From: Macrocybe gigantea
Taxonomy: Eukaryota; Basidiomycota; Agaricomycetes; Agaricales; Callistosporiaceae
Assembly (NCBI GenBank): GCA_011319805.1
Contig: SJRY01000236.1
Coordinates: 762,371-826,370 of the forward strand
DNA: 64,000 bases
Direction: 5' to 3'
The notes under the pieces were generated by a model, which was not told the DNA's origin, ran no database searches, and saw nothing but the letters and a program-made list of their open reading frames with translations. Of the stretch, positions 1 through 11,087 are shown piece after piece (positions within the stretch are counted from its first letter, which is position 1; each line of letters begins with the position of its first letter). Position numbers and translations under genes: made by a program.

Positions 1-1215
1 AGGTCCTCGCATGGGCTGCCTCGGCAATTCTGTTTTGGTAGGTCATGCCTATGTTACGCATGCTGGCGAGCATAGGTTTATCCTCCAGAAGGGAGAGGGG
101 CCACGTCCATCGGCCTCTCCCTATGAATGGAATAGCAGGGGAGATGAGCTTAACCGTGACGAGGTCGTGGTCGGTCGGGACGGGGCTCGGACCGTGTTCC
201 CATTCTACTAAGTTTGCGAACATTGCCGGTGTAGTATATATCCGATCGAGTCGTGATGCAGTCAGACTGTTGCTGCGGAAGGTGAATGTTCTTTCATTTG
301 GGTTTTCCTGGCGCCAGCTGTCCTCAACATTGAACAGGTGGCGTAGGTCTCTCAGTGCCGTGACGGCCTGTTCGTGGTCTGGTCTTATAGGTGCTCGGTC
401 AATGGGGTCTTCAGTCAGGTTGAAGTCCCCGAGCATCACGTCTGGGATCGGTATCCTTGAGGTTGTGGTTTCGTGCCGTATTTTGTTCCAGAAGTCGGGG
501 TGTTCGAGTGGGTTATTTGGTGCGTATACATTCAGTAGTGTGAGTTTTTCGTCGCTGTGCCAGTTTATTGATAATGAGACGGCGCGTCCCGGGATTATGG
601 GTGTAAATCTAATGGTGTCAGTATTTAGGAGCTCCTTATTTATGATAAAGGCAGTCCCCGCCTTGCCTCCAGGGTGGGTGGGATCGCTCGAGTTGAAGCA
701 CGCTAGTCTCCGTCCGAAGAGGTTTGTGATTTGTTGTTCGTGTTCTGGGAGGAGGTGTGTTTCTTGCAGTGCAAGTATTGCTATTTTTCCGTTCTTAATC
801 ATGCTGTGGATGTTCGTCCATTTGGAGATGGGGCTTGTGCCTAAGAGGGTTGATGAGCGTCCTTTGACGTTTAGCGTGGCGATTTTAATATGGGCTCTTG
901 TCTTTCGTCGGTGTGTTGATCTCGCGGGGTATTGGTCTGGGGCTGTGGTCCTCTGGGTTGAGGATGTGCTGGTTCTCTGATTTCTCAGTGTCGCAGTTTG
1001 CGAGGGAGGAAACCCGCCTCCGAACCCTTCAGGAGCATCATCAGGGGGGCCCCCGGCGGCGTGAAGGGCCCCGCTTCCACTGGTGGAGGGGGTATGGCCG
1101 TGACCGGGTGAATGAGACCTGTTACTTGTAATGCTTATATTCTGATAATTGGACTGGGTCGGTATTATGGAGCACTCGGTGACCGGCCTCGTGCTCCAGC
1201 GTGGCATCCCCAGCC
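1..1215 (-). CDS. LINE ORF2 (partial): apurinic-type endonuclease domain
   Basis: Reading the minus strand, one frame stays open from about 1215 to the left edge. It contains the start of an exonuclease-endonuclease-phosphatase domain (RAHIKIATLNVKG, around 860-900), the catalytic glutamate block LALQETHLLPEH (around 735-780), LLNVYAPN (around 515-538), the metal-binding MLGDFN (around 420-436) and the C-terminal PTDHDLVTV (around 155-175). This domain nicks target DNA for target-primed reverse transcription in non-LTR retrotransposons. The reverse transcriptase would lie outside the window to the left. About 130 residues precede the endonuclease and are low-complexity. The start codon is not resolved. 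It lies downstream of ORF1 on the same strand, the usual LINE order. The sequence is unlike the LINE family at 32391-57385. Confidence 0.85.
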
Positions 1216-1595
1216 ACGCGCGGGGTTGGCTTGGTCCTCGCAGACTAGGAGCAGATGTCCGGGATTTGTCCCTGTCTCCGAGGCCTTTGACGGTGTGGTC
1301 CTGGCTCGCCCTGTCCAGGTTTCGGGACGATGATCCGCTTTCCTGTCTCGCCGGGGGGCAATCAGTATATTTGGGCCGATCATCTCATTAACATCTTCTA
1401 GCAGTCCCGTGATAGAAGGCAGCAGCTCGTGTTTTCCTGCGAGACCCGGACTCACAGGGAGGGCATTTATTGAGTTGGGCGTTATCATTTATTGGAGTTT
1501 GTTGTATTTGGCTACATATGTCATTGGTACCGTATCTCACTTCTGGTGCATTTTGGTGGCTCAGGTCTAACAGCTGTGTCGCCTATGAGGTCCTA

Positions 1596-2783
1596 CTAGG
1601 CCCTCCGGCTCCCTCGACTGCGCTTACTGTCCTTGTTCGTTTTCCTGTTCAGGCTCTCGAAGGGGCCATTCCAGCCTGGTATGTTTGGGAAGGGGCACAT
1701 GCCCGTCGGGTGGCCTGTTGAGTGGCAGATGTCACAGGGTGGGAAGATGGTCGCGAAACCTACTCCGTATAGCGGGGAGCGGTAGGTGATTCCGGCTAGG
1801 ACAGTTCGCAGGTGGAGCCAGGTCCTCGGGGTCGTGGTCGGTAGGGAGACCATGACGTTAAATCTTGGGGTGGGTATGCCGCCTTTCACCTTCCAGTCCA
1901 GTTTCTCGGTGCGCAGGTTCGTGATGAAGGAGAGGGCAATGTCGTGGCAGCTGTCTTCGTTGGCGCCATCAGACCTGATAATTTCGCAGATCTCTGATAT
2001 GTGGGGCTCAGATGCCCATGTTGAGGCAACGATGTCGGCCACCGTGGCCGGTTCGGGACAGGTGAAACCATTGATGGTAAAAAGGAGTTCGGGGAAGGGG
2101 AAGGCCGCATAAGCGCGGGCTTCAAAGGTTATTTCCTTGCTCGACCATATACGGCGTTCTAGGAGAATGTCGCGGAGAGTGTCTGGGAGGGTGAAGACGA
2201 GGAAGAAGGTTGGGAGCCGGTCCGCGGTTGCGTTGGGTTCCGGCTGGGGGGGGGAGATGCCTAAGTTGGACAGTGTGATGCCAGCTTGGCTCGCTATGTC
2301 CTGGATGCTCTTCCGGAGTTTCTCCGCGTAGAGTTGTCCTTCTTTCATGATGAGTTCTCCATTGGCCCCAAAGGGGCGTACGACGAGTTTGGTGGATACT
2401 ACGCTTTTCCAGATATCGCGCACGTCGCTATGCAGGGTGTCTACGATCGCGGCGGGGTGTTGGAGGTGGATGAGGGGGAAGCCATCCGTGGGGACCGGTG
2501 TAAACTGGGCTAAAGTATGGGAGGTGAGCGGGGCGCTGAGTGTTGCTATTAGCGCCCGGTTCTCCGGGGCTACCGACAGGGCATCTTCGAAGGGGTCCAT
2601 GGCTTGTGGTGTGGTGGTGGGGATTGGTGCGGGGGTGACCGCGGTGGTTTGTCCAGGGGCATGGATCGAGCCATCCAGACCATCGCGGCGGGGGTCCTCG
2701 TCCATTCTTGCTTCCTCGACGGGCTGTTGGTCAGCCGGCGGTGAGGTCGGGGTTAGGCCAGTGGGTATTTGTGGTGTGCTCAC
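1596..2783 (-). CDS. LINE ORF1 (gag-like, one CCHC knuckle)
   Basis: A 395-codon open frame upstream of the endonuclease ORF on the same strand. The N-terminal third is rich in proline, threonine and serine. The middle is a globular region, and near the C-terminus there is one zinc knuckle, CDICHSTGHPTGMC (CX2CX4HX4C), followed by a basic tail ending KRSRGSRRA. This is the layout of the nucleic-acid-binding ORF1 proteins of fungal LINEs. The first listed codon is GTG. The frame continues upstream to a TGA near 2873 without an ATG, so the true start is not known, or a base is missing. Together with the ORF2 fragment it forms one LINE copy with no obvious internal stop in the visible part. Confidence 0.75.
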   Translation of the reverse strand: MSTPQIPTGLTPTSPPADQQPVEEARMDEDPRRDGLDGSIHAPGQTTAVTPAPIPTTTPQAMDPFEDALSVAPENRALIATLSAPLTSHTLAQFTPVPTDGFPLIHLQHPAAIVDTLHSDVRDIWKSVVSTKLVVRPFGANGELIMKEGQLYAEKLRKSIQDIASQAGITLSNLGISPPQPEPNATADRLPTFFLVFTLPDTLRDILLERRIWSSKEITFEARAYAAFPFPELLFTINGFTCPEPATVADIVASTWASEPHISEICEIIRSDGANEDSCHDIALSFITNLRTEKLDWKVKGGIPTPRFNVMVSLPTTTPRTWLHLRTVLAGITYRSPLYGVGFATIFPPCDICHSTGHPTGMCPFPNIPGWNGPFESLNRKTNKDSKRSRGSRRA

Positions 2784-3390
2784 CTCGTCTTGGGGTGTTC
2801 GTCCCTTCTCTTGATCGCTGGGTTCTTGGGCTAGCGAGGTCCCTTCTTGGTTAACAGAGGTTGGTGGGGGTGGTCACCATTGAGGTCGGGCGGGTGGGCC
2901 TCGGCTTCGGTTCTCTTGGGTGGTCTTGCGATCGGTTTGGCTCGAGCAGCATTCGTGGCATTACGGATGCTGGTGTTTTGCTGGTCGTCGGGTCTCATCT
3001 CTGCGATGTGGATCTTGGGGTGAGTTCATGCCTTTATAGAGTGTTGTTGGTAGGTCGGGTTTCATCGGCTGGGGTGAGGCCGGGGCGCATATACAGGTGG
3101 TGAGGCCGGGGCGCATATACTGGTGGTGGGCGCGGGAGGTCTCGGCGAGGTTTTCCGAGGCGTAGGTTAGGGTTTTGGTTGTCTCCGGGGAGTGGGGAGT
3201 TACTTACAGGGTACGGAGTGCTTGGGGTATGTGTATCGTGCCAGGTGGGCGGTGGATGGTGTTCTGTGTGCGTCGTGGGTTTCTTTGACGAGGGGCTGGG
3301 TTTTTCCCGAGGGCGATGTTCGCCCACCTTGCCCACAGAGTGTGGGAAATCCTGACCATGGTGGTGGTACGGGATCAAGGGCCCCGTAAG
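2784..3390 (-). other. Probable 5' region of the minus-strand LINE
   Basis: GC-rich sequence upstream of ORF1 with no convincing protein in any frame. It includes a 26-bp tandem pair (3075-3126). It probably belongs to the LINE leader, but no target duplication or exact 5' end could be found. Confidence 0.4.
3075..3126. repeat. 26-bp tandem repeat, two copies
   Basis: The unit beginning TGAGGCCGGGGCGCATATAC occurs at 3075 and again at 3101. The copies differ at one position (A or T after ATATAC). Confidence 0.9.
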
Positions 3391-4000
3391 CATTTATTTT
3401 CGCTATAAAATTTAAATACATGTTTAGGTAAGAACAGTGAACAGGCAATTTCCTGTTCGACAAACCCTTGGAAGTCGTGTCGTTGGTAGCCTCCGATAAG
3501 GACACATGCTTCAGAACCAATAAACACTCCTCGGTGGGACCCATCCAACCTTGTCGCCACAGCAGGGTACGTTCTAATGAGTCATCCAGCGATGATCAAT
3601 GTAAAAAGTTACCATTGTGGCACCAAGAGCCTGTACCAATCAGACCTGCCCCTTCTGCACAAATGGCTAGCGTTGAATTGACATTGCATGAGATTGAAGG
3701 CTCTTGCACTTGCAAACAACATATTAGGCGAAGAACAGCGGGAACGAGTACAGAAACAGGCGAGACGAGGTACTTGAAACTTGACATCTCTTTTTTGCTA
3801 CCGAATAAGGAGTCTTTGAGCCTTCTTCAATAACGCTAGATTAACTTCGGAAGATGGGAACTTGAGGAATAATGGCCACGAAACAACAGGATCCTTTTAT
3901 CACTTGCTCATATTGTGAACCCTTGCCCTTGACCATCGACTTTCAGAAACATTGCCAACGAAAGGGTGCCACGATCACGGTGTTCAATATCCTGTTAGAG
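3391..4000. other. No gene recognised
   Basis: Short open frames occur on both strands but none shows a recognisable domain or clear splice structure. The part next to 4000 is probably the 3' untranslated region of the Tra2-like gene. Confidence 0.4.
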
Positions 4001-5049
4001 CTATACCTCTACCAGCGGGAGGATTCCCCGAAGCAGGGGCCGTCCCTGCACCGTTTGAGGGACCATCATAGTCCCGAGCCCCACCTCGGTTAGGGCTGCT
4101 GCCCGCGGAGGACTTCTTGAATAGCTTCTACGACGCCGATATTCCGGAGAGTGCCTGCGAGGAGGAGGGCTACGACGATCACGCCAATCCCTATTGTCTC
4201 GACCATAAGGATCCCTTTCACGATCCCGATCCCTATCACGTCGATTATCACGGTCGCGGTAGGAATCACGATAAGAGTCCCTATACTCGCGTCCATGGTA
4301 AGAATCGCGATAAGAACGACGATGGCCCATGTATTCTCCAGGAGTGGGAGCATGAGGGCGGTCCGTCACGGAGTAGTCCACCCGAATACGACGACCATTG
4401 AGCTCCTAATTATGTGCGACATCAAATGCTGCAGCTTGTAATAACGACCGTACAACACTTACGACACCATTCAGCTCCGTGATGCATCGAGTAGCTTCGT
4501 CGACAGTGGCCATTTTTATGAATCCGAAGCCACGCGATCGGTCGGACTGGAGGATGATAAGAAGATGGTCAACAATACAGTCGGAGGCTGACACTCACCC
4601 TCTGGTCATAGACAATAGTAACCTTCTCAACGCGACCAAAACGGCTGAATTCCTCATCAAGGTCGCGTTCTTGAGTGCGAATGCTGAGGCCGAAGACGCC
4701 CAAGACATTAGAAGGGTTCGGCGCCTGAATGCCTCGCGTCAGTTGAGGAAGCAGGATAAATTGTAGAACGTACAATTGGTGCATGAGGTGGTCGCCGTGG
4801 AGCTGTGGGGGATCTACGACGGTAAGGAGGGCTTCTATAACCTCCGCCTGTATTGCTTCTTGCGGGACTGCGAGAACGAGAACGGCCACGTGGCGGGGGT
4901 GGGTCGCGCTCAGCAGGAGCAGGAGCAGGAGGAGCCGTATAAGCGTCAGAATACGGGTCAACGGTTGAAGACGCAGGTGGCTCTCCGTACTGAGGAAGTG
5001 AAATGAGTAACGACCATCGAAAAGTCCTGAAGCAGGGGACACTGACCAT
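4001..5049 (-). CDS. Tra2-like SR splicing factor (RRM plus RS domain)
   Basis: The exons give an N-terminal arginine-serine/proline-rich stretch ([12 protein letters not shown]), then one RNA recognition motif. RNP2 is LGVFGLSI and RNP1 is RGFGFIKM. The C-terminal tail has many [12 protein letters not shown] repeats followed by [11 protein letters not shown]. Two introns interrupt the motif: one after VTIVYDQR (donor GTGAGT) and one after CITELNGV (donor GTAAGT). Joining them restores a normal RRM ending [21 protein letters not shown]. That linker and the RS-RRM-RS order are typical of transformer-2 proteins, which bind purine-rich exon elements and recruit the spliceosome in the nucleus. 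The first exon is uncertain. A frame opens at 5049, but a short upstream intron is possible. The last residues (to 4001) may also include an unrecognised intron. Confidence 0.8.
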
Positions 5050-5390
5050 GGTGGTTCAACTTCAGAAACTATTTGTCACTATTTATGCGCTTGCGCCCTT
5101 CAACTCCAATTTTAAGCGCTCGTGCATGAAAAATTGTTGCGCACAGTGCACCATTTCTGTATTCACGCCGTCAACCATAAAATTGCAGAAAAGCACATCA
5201 CACGAGATTTACTGAGAAGCTGCCCTATTGAGGCCTGCTACGGAATAGTGGGGTGAACGTGCGGCATGAACTGGAGAATATTTATTCAATCGGAGATTCA
5301 ACTTTATCACGCCACAACTGCACAGTACATCAAGCCTCCACGAATTAGGAAAGTCGACCCAGCACATCATACGGCAAGAACAGCTTCAAG
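5050..5390. promoter_or_regulatory. Shared upstream region of Tra2-like and eL18 genes
   Basis: About 340 bp lies between two divergently transcribed genes and should hold both promoters. No TATA box or specific factor site could be assigned with confidence. Confidence 0.4.
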
Positions 5391-6235
5391 ATGGTGAGCT
5401 CGCCGCCACTAGCACCGACTCTCGCGTCTGACAGCTTGCACTCAGGGTATTGACCTCAAAGCCCACCACGTCAAGAAGGGCAACCGCACCGCCCCAAAGA
5501 GCGAGGATCCATACCTCCTCCTCCTCGTCAAAGTCTGTGTCCAGTTCCCTTGTCCATGATATGGCACTCTGACGGCAACCATCTTACAGCTTTACAGATT
5601 CCTGGCGCGCCGAACGGATTCTGATTTCAACAAGGTACGCTTCGCTGTTATCGGAACATCTAATAAGTGGCTGGAAGTCCATTGGTGGTCTGTTTCCGTT
5701 AGGCTATACTCCACCGACTTTTTCTCTCCAAAGTCAATCGGCCCCAATCTCGTTATCTAAAATTGTCATCGAAACCGCAAAGGCCACCGATCGGGAGGCC
5801 AAGATCATCGTTCAAGTGGGCACTGTGACTGATGACGTCCGATTAACCGAGGTGCCTAAGCTGACGGTCGCCGCACTCCGCTTCACGCACTCCGCGAAAG
5901 CGCGCATTCTGAACGCTGGTGGGGAAGTCTTGACGCTTGATCAATTGGCACTGCGAGCGCCGACTGGTTCCAACACGATTTTGCTCCGCGGCGTGAGGAA
6001 CTCACGGGAGGCTGTCAAACACTTTGGAATGGGTTGGTCGCACCAACTAATTCATTGTAATTATCACTCATTTCACCCCCATTTACAGGCCCGCACAAGC
6101 ACAAGAAGCCCTACACAATCTCGAAGGGTCGCAAGGTAAAGTCCCTTCATTCTCCCGCAACCTTTATAATGCTCACACCTGATCTAGTTCGAGCGCGCCC
6201 GCGGTCGCCGAAAGTCTCGCGGATTCAAGGTCTAA
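5391..6235 (+). CDS. RPL18: 60S ribosomal protein eL18
   Basis: Large-subunit ribosomal protein. Exons read as 5391-5393 (ATG only), 5446-5532, 5590-5634, 5703-6032, 6089-6135 and 6188-6235. All introns are GT-AG and about 50-70 bp. The protein begins [20 protein letters not shown], continues [15 protein letters not shown] and [17 protein letters not shown], and ends SRGFKV, matching eL18 throughout. The first intron falls directly after the start codon, so exon 1 encodes only methionine. In exon 4 the frame breaks at 5740-5745: the run CGGCCCCAATC has four Cs where the conserved NRPPIS motif needs five. Everything after that is again typical eL18. Because the protein is essential and otherwise perfect, a sequencing or assembly deletion is more likely than a pseudogene. 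eL18 is normally about 185 residues, which this model would match. Confidence 0.93.
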
Positions 6236-6525
6236 GCACTACGCTAAGATGGCTTCACCACGTGCTCACTGTTGGCGGTTTGGGATTGACGTTTGGAGCA
6301 CGATACAACGTTATGCAATATGTCTATGGCATTTCGCTATACATAGCCCCACATATTTCCTGTATTGCTATGACAAAACAATCCCAAGATGCTTCGGCAA
6401 GACATCTCAATGAATGCAAAAATGGGTCCGACTGCGGTACGGACGGGTAATATACGGAGAATATCAAAGAAAATTCATCAGTATCATGCTTCTAGCGAAA
6501 CTTCAGACACATGTGCAGGGTTACA
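6236..6525. other. Convergent 3' region between eL18 and the MBOAT gene
   Basis: Tail-to-tail spacer of about 290 bp containing the two 3' untranslated regions. No further gene seen. Confidence 0.5.
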
Positions 6526-8515
6526 TTACTTTCGAGGAGGTAGCACCTGATCGAAATGTGGGGGTACTGTGAACGTTTTCTCCGAAATGGGTGTAGCACG
6601 CCCGCTCGCATCGCCTGGCATCCCGTTTGTTTGAATACCTCGCTTCTTCTGTAGACCCGCAAATACTTCGTGCCACCAGCATAAAAGAAAACAAGGCCAC
6701 CGCCAATAATGACATGGCCATACCAGCCAAGTCGCGACCAGACAATCCAAGAATTTGTCGCTGTCAACAGCATGAATGGGGAAGCGGCGTAGTTTAGAAT
6801 AGCAACGGATGTGATGGTTCCGAGAAGATCATATAGCTTTTTCATGACTGAGGGTGATTCACCAAGTCCGGGAAGCAGAAGGGGTCGAATGTTGGCTCGA
6901 GCTAGACGAGCGGCTGTGGTGATAAAACCGCCCAGCAAGAAGGTCAGATAGTAACCACTTGCAAAGCCGTGCTAATGCATCTTGAGCCGTCTGTTGTCCT
7001 AAGCCAGAAAAAAGGAAACATACCCAGAATGCACTTGTGAGGAATGTAATCATGCTGCTCCGGAACCCTGGCTTCTTGCCCGCAGGTGTAACCCGCTTGT
7101 AGACGCATTCTCTGAGCCAGACGTTTGTCTTCATATTCCACGAGTCAAGGAGGACTTTAAAGTTGGATGGCCATTCAATCTGGAGGACCCGAACGTTGGC
7201 CGCCCCTTCCCAAAGCGACGACCCAGAAGCACTGAAGCCTGTGAAGCCCAGTCCGGTTACGATACTTGCACCCTGCAAGGCCCATGTGTTAGCATGACAG
7301 CGAGCTATACCCAATTGACATTAGCTTACTTCCGTCAGCGTCCAGATAGCATAATATTTCGAGCGTTCCAGGAAGCCATAGACTTGAAAGAGGGCAATTC
7401 TGGCAAAAAAAAAAAAATCACTTGTGAAATTCTGGTTAATAACTTCAGTCTTTACGACGTGCCTTATAAGAAGATGCTGTTCTGCAAACCATGTCATTAA
7501 CGCTGTAGAAAAATTATATTTCCCGCCAAAAACAACAAAAATGCCAAGGTAAATGAGCCCCATAACCATTTTCCGGTACGCAACGCGCTTGCGGCCAGCA
7601 GGGAGCTTACGGCCGTTCTTGTGTTTGGACTTGGCGTGAGCGTCCTCAAACATGACTTCGCTAACTAAATTTCTGTACTCGGTCATGTCCAGATAAGGTC
7701 CGACGAGAATCCCTGGGAAGTAAAACCTGAAAAGACATTACATCTCAAAATACCAAAGCAGGGCTATAGGCACTAACGTGTAACCCAAAAATTCCAATAG
7801 GGAGGGGAATGCTGTAATGCGTTTCGTGGATTGCCACTTATCCAGGGACTGTAAGAATAGGCATTGGAAATGAAGCGTGTAATGAACAGAAATGAGCGAA
7901 ACAAATACCTCGGCAGGTCTGCGACCGTCCCAAACATTCCATGCAAAGGTAGTTAGTTTCATCGTAAGAACCATTTGGGGTCCTGTAATGTCCATCGTTT
8001 CGTAACTGAGACCGTACATTGCGCGAATAACGTGACTAAATGGAGATGAGCAAGAAGAAAGGCGGCTAGAGGACATGAAATACACACTTGACTGTAAGAT
8101 GACCCATGACGAAACTGAAGATGTGATGACGAGGGTTAGCGGGTGTCGCAATAGGGGACATCCAACGTACATAAAAACAATCCATGGCATGCGAGGGCTC
8201 TTGTCTACAAGAGCAATGTAGTACGTTGCGATAATACTGAGTAGTAGTTGAAGGAATCCGGTGTATAGGTTGAGCACAGGAAGGAAAAAGAACAGCGCGA
8301 TAGCAATGTTGAATAGGTGTCGAAGCGTGGGCTGGGACGAGGGTATGCGTACGAAAACACTCCCGAGAGGATAGGCGAAAAGCAGACAAAAGATGAGCTA
8401 GGAAAAGAGGGCCATGAGGACGATGATCGGAGTGTGTTAGAGCAGCAAGCGCTACCTTAATCTGGTCCACGCTGGCACCAAGCAGGTCCGCCAGCGGCTG
8501 GAATAGGGTATCCAT
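6526..8515 (-). CDS. MBOAT-family lysophospholipid acyltransferase (Ale1/LPT1-like)
   Basis: Multi-pass membrane O-acyltransferase that would reacylate lysophospholipids at the ER. The start MDTLFQPLADLLGASVDQIK is at 8515, followed by an intron (GTAGCG to TTCCTAG). Hydrophobic segments follow, then TFAWNVWDGRRPAE, LLEFLGYT, the PG-turn region near DMTEYRNLVSE and the catalytic core. The invariant histidine is created by splicing: exon end SAFW (7024) joins HGFASGYYLTF across intron 6972-7023, giving SAFWHG. NVWLRECVYKR is the expected upstream motif. An intron around 7390-7450 seems to have a GC donor (ATAAG|GCACGT). The C-terminus shifts frame near 6655: one frame holds the membrane helices to GGTKYLR, the next holds a plausible tail ending PPHFDQVLPPRK (stop at 6526). 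This is either a missed intron or an indel. Convergent with eL18. Confidence 0.85.
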
Positions 8516-8741
8516 GGTTCAACTGCAAGCACGAATGCGAGTAGATCAGACGAGGATACATAGGTAGGAAGACTTTGGCCACGTACGAAGGAGAAGGAAG
8601 GCAACCTTGGAAGGGGAAATTAGCCACGCAAATTTTTTTTATTGGGTTAATGATGTGAATACATCCAAAACGGGAAGTCTAATAAGGCTGAGCGGTGGAT
8701 ACTGTGAATCCCAAGTCGTAGATCTTTTACTTTCAATATGG

Positions 8742-9733
8742 CTATACTTTCTTGCCCGTTTCCTTCTGCCAGTCCTCCACTGCTTCTCCTATCTTCTCAA
8801 CAACGTCTTTCTGGCTTACATTCTGCCCAAAGGCTTCAACAAACCGGCCCTCAGGATCCATCAAATAGACGAATATTGAATGGTCGACGAGATAATCTCC
8901 CTCAGGATCCGCATTTGGCGGTGTGGAAAAGTAGACTCTGTATGCTTTGCATGCCGCCTTTATCGCCTCATAAGAACCGACGAGACCAATAAAGGCGGGA
9001 TGGAAATCTTCAAGATACTGTCTCATCCTTGATGGCGTATCCCGTGCCGGGTCAACGGAGACAAAGACAGGTTGGAAGATGTTACCGTGCTTTTTTTCTA
9101 TAAGACCCCTTGTGAAGCGGCTACCAAAGTTATAGACGATAATGGCACACCTATGACATTCATGACTGCAGTAACTTTGTCAAGCTCCTCCGGACAGATG
9201 TCGGGACAATTGGTGAAACCAAAGTACACAAGGGACCATTTTCCTAAGAGATTCTGTTCTGTGAACGTCTCTCCCGTGTGCGCGGAAAGGGAAAATGGGC
9301 CGCCAATCTGTGGACGCCCAAATTTTTTGCTAGCGCGTTCTTTCTCTGAATTGGCGCTCAGCATGACCTGGTGATGGACATGGAATAGGCAAAATAACAT
9401 CAACAACGTACCATGCTCCTCCAGAACCTTTCTTTTCTCGTAGCGGAAGTAAAAGAACAGCCCGATGCCTGTAGCTACGAAGAGCGCAGCAGACTTTGGT
9501 GTAAATACCTACAGCGAGGACGCGTGATGAAGTTGTGAGAAGACGAAGACGAAAAAGGGACGTACGCCAACAGCATTGCGTTCGGATGAACTAGAATACA
9601 GACGCTTTTGGGAAGCGACAAACTGGGTTCCACCTGAGGTTTTGGGACTGTGGGCCGATCCGGTATAGAAGTGGGATATACGGTAACGGCATCGCACAGA
9701 ACAACGACGAACAGTATTGGCGATGGTCAGCAT
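8742..9733 (-). CDS. SCO1: SCO1-type copper chaperone for cytochrome c oxidase
   Basis: Mitochondrial inner-membrane protein that delivers copper to the CuA site of Cox2. Exon 1 (from 9733) encodes a basic, hydroxylated presequence starting MLTIANTVRRCSVRCRYR. A following exon gives a single membrane helix (ALFVATGIGLFFYF) and RYEKRKVLEEHG. The thioredoxin-like domain carries the copper-binding CXXXC as FTNCPDICPEE (about 9190-9210), then VSVDPARDTPSRMRQYL across an intron. The third ligand, histidine, is in DYLVDHSIFVYLMDPEGRF (about 8860-8900). The end is WQKETGKKV at 8742. All expected ligands are present. At least four exons, with GT-AG introns of about 50 bp. Fungal SCO1 proteins are about 250-300 residues and this fits. 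Confidence 0.92.
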
Positions 9734-10101
9734 AGGCAGAGTTGGACCTAAGGAAAGTCAGTCCACGCTCCGAAATGGCAACGAAGGTAAGTAGATCATG
9801 TGAACAGACTTCGGCCTCGGTCGCGTTCGTCAGACGAATTAATTCAATGTGTAGCCGTATTCGCAACCGTGTTCAAAGAGATGCCTTCGTCGTCGGAAAC
9901 ACCTGAAACATGGCTCCGTTGACTTCATTAGAGTGTATTTGCAATTGGAACACAGCACGAACAATAGGCCAAATGTGATTTTGAATTTTACAGCTGAGCA
10001 ATGCTTTGTATTTTAGGAAGGTACTTTTAGCGAAAACAGAATATCGACAGGGAAATGTCATGGAAGAAGATGAGGTACTTTGAGCAGAATTCCACAAATC
10101 G
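9734..10101. other. Spacer between SCO1 and the MARVEL gene
   Basis: Upstream region of SCO1 and 3' region of the MARVEL-domain gene. Small open frames only; nothing recognised. Confidence 0.4.
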
Positions 10102-11034
10102 TTAGACTTGAGGATAAGGTGATGAAGTGGTACCCAGAACCTGAACTGGCTGACCAGCCCAACCTTGGCCTCCAGGACTCTGCGGGGGATACTGCGCTGG
10201 CTGCTGCGCAGCCACCTGAGGCACATGGACCTGAGCTTTATCGAATTGAGATTGTTGAACGGGCGGAATTGCCGGTGGAGCATTGAAATCGACATCCTTG
10301 ACGGCTGAAAACCAGATACTGTGACCACGATTGGCAGCTATGATGCTAAAGACAAAGAGCGTCCCAGTGTAGGAGAGTACTACAGCGGGCTTGAGCGAGA
10401 CAACCATATGAAGCAAGTCGGAATGCGTACGAAGTATCCAGCTAAGGAAGGCGAATGCCTGAATGCCAGCAAATTCACGACAAGCAGTTTCAACAACGCC
10501 TAATACGGCTCAGAGAGGATCAATGGCAATATTAGCCGATACAACGCACTGTTGCGATAATTGCATCCGGAAAAGGTTAAAAGAGCAGCATCAGCAGCGG
10601 TTGCTCCGCTAGACAGCCATAGGATCCACAGGACGCCTTCAGACCGTTAGAAACGAGCTGCAACTCGAAAGCGGAAGCCTCACTTAGCCAAGAAAGCTCA
10701 AATACTATCATCGACGAAAAGGCGCCCTGTCGAAGGATGTCCACCACAAGCCTGGCAGAAATTAGCGATGGACTTGCACATCGCCCAAGAATCGTACATT
10801 ACTGGCAAGGTCAGAATTGATAAGACGGCAGTGGCGATGGTCAGAGCGGCAAAAACGAAATAACCACCAAACAAAGTGGTGGTCGTGTTCGTGATGTGCG
10901 CACTCAGGCCGAGTGCTATCAGGGAAAACACAGCAGTCGTACCTGGAACAGAAAGATTTAGGCAGGATATTCAACGACAACAACCATAACTGACCAAGAG
11001 CAGCTAATCGGAATGCAGGAAGCCAGGTCGCCAT
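10102..11034 (-). CDS. MARVEL-domain membrane protein
   Basis: The spliced protein starts MATWLPAFRLAALG (ATG at 11032-11034) and has four hydrophobic segments: TAVFSLIALGLSAHIT, YFVFAALTIATAVLSIL, the stretch around SSMIVFELSWLS joined to VLWILWLSSGATAADA, and VVLSYTGTLFVFSIIAA. Between the third and fourth lies CREFAGIQAFAFLSWIL, the conserved acidic-to-aromatic block of fungal MARVEL proteins. The cytosolic tail is rich in proline and glutamine and ends SSPYPQV. MARVEL proteins sit in sterol-rich membrane domains of the plasma membrane or secretory vesicles. The exact role of this paralogue is unknown. At least four GT-AG introns were inferred from conserved residues, and the last exon was taken as one open frame. 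Confidence 0.82.
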
Positions 11035-11087
11035 CGTGCCAAAACACCAGGTTAGGCGCACGTTGGTGATTGAGTTTAAATACTTTT

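Noticed and set aside
45..980. 311-codon plus-strand open frame
   Set aside because: Antisense shadow of the LINE endonuclease, which reads clearly on the minus strand with EEP motifs.
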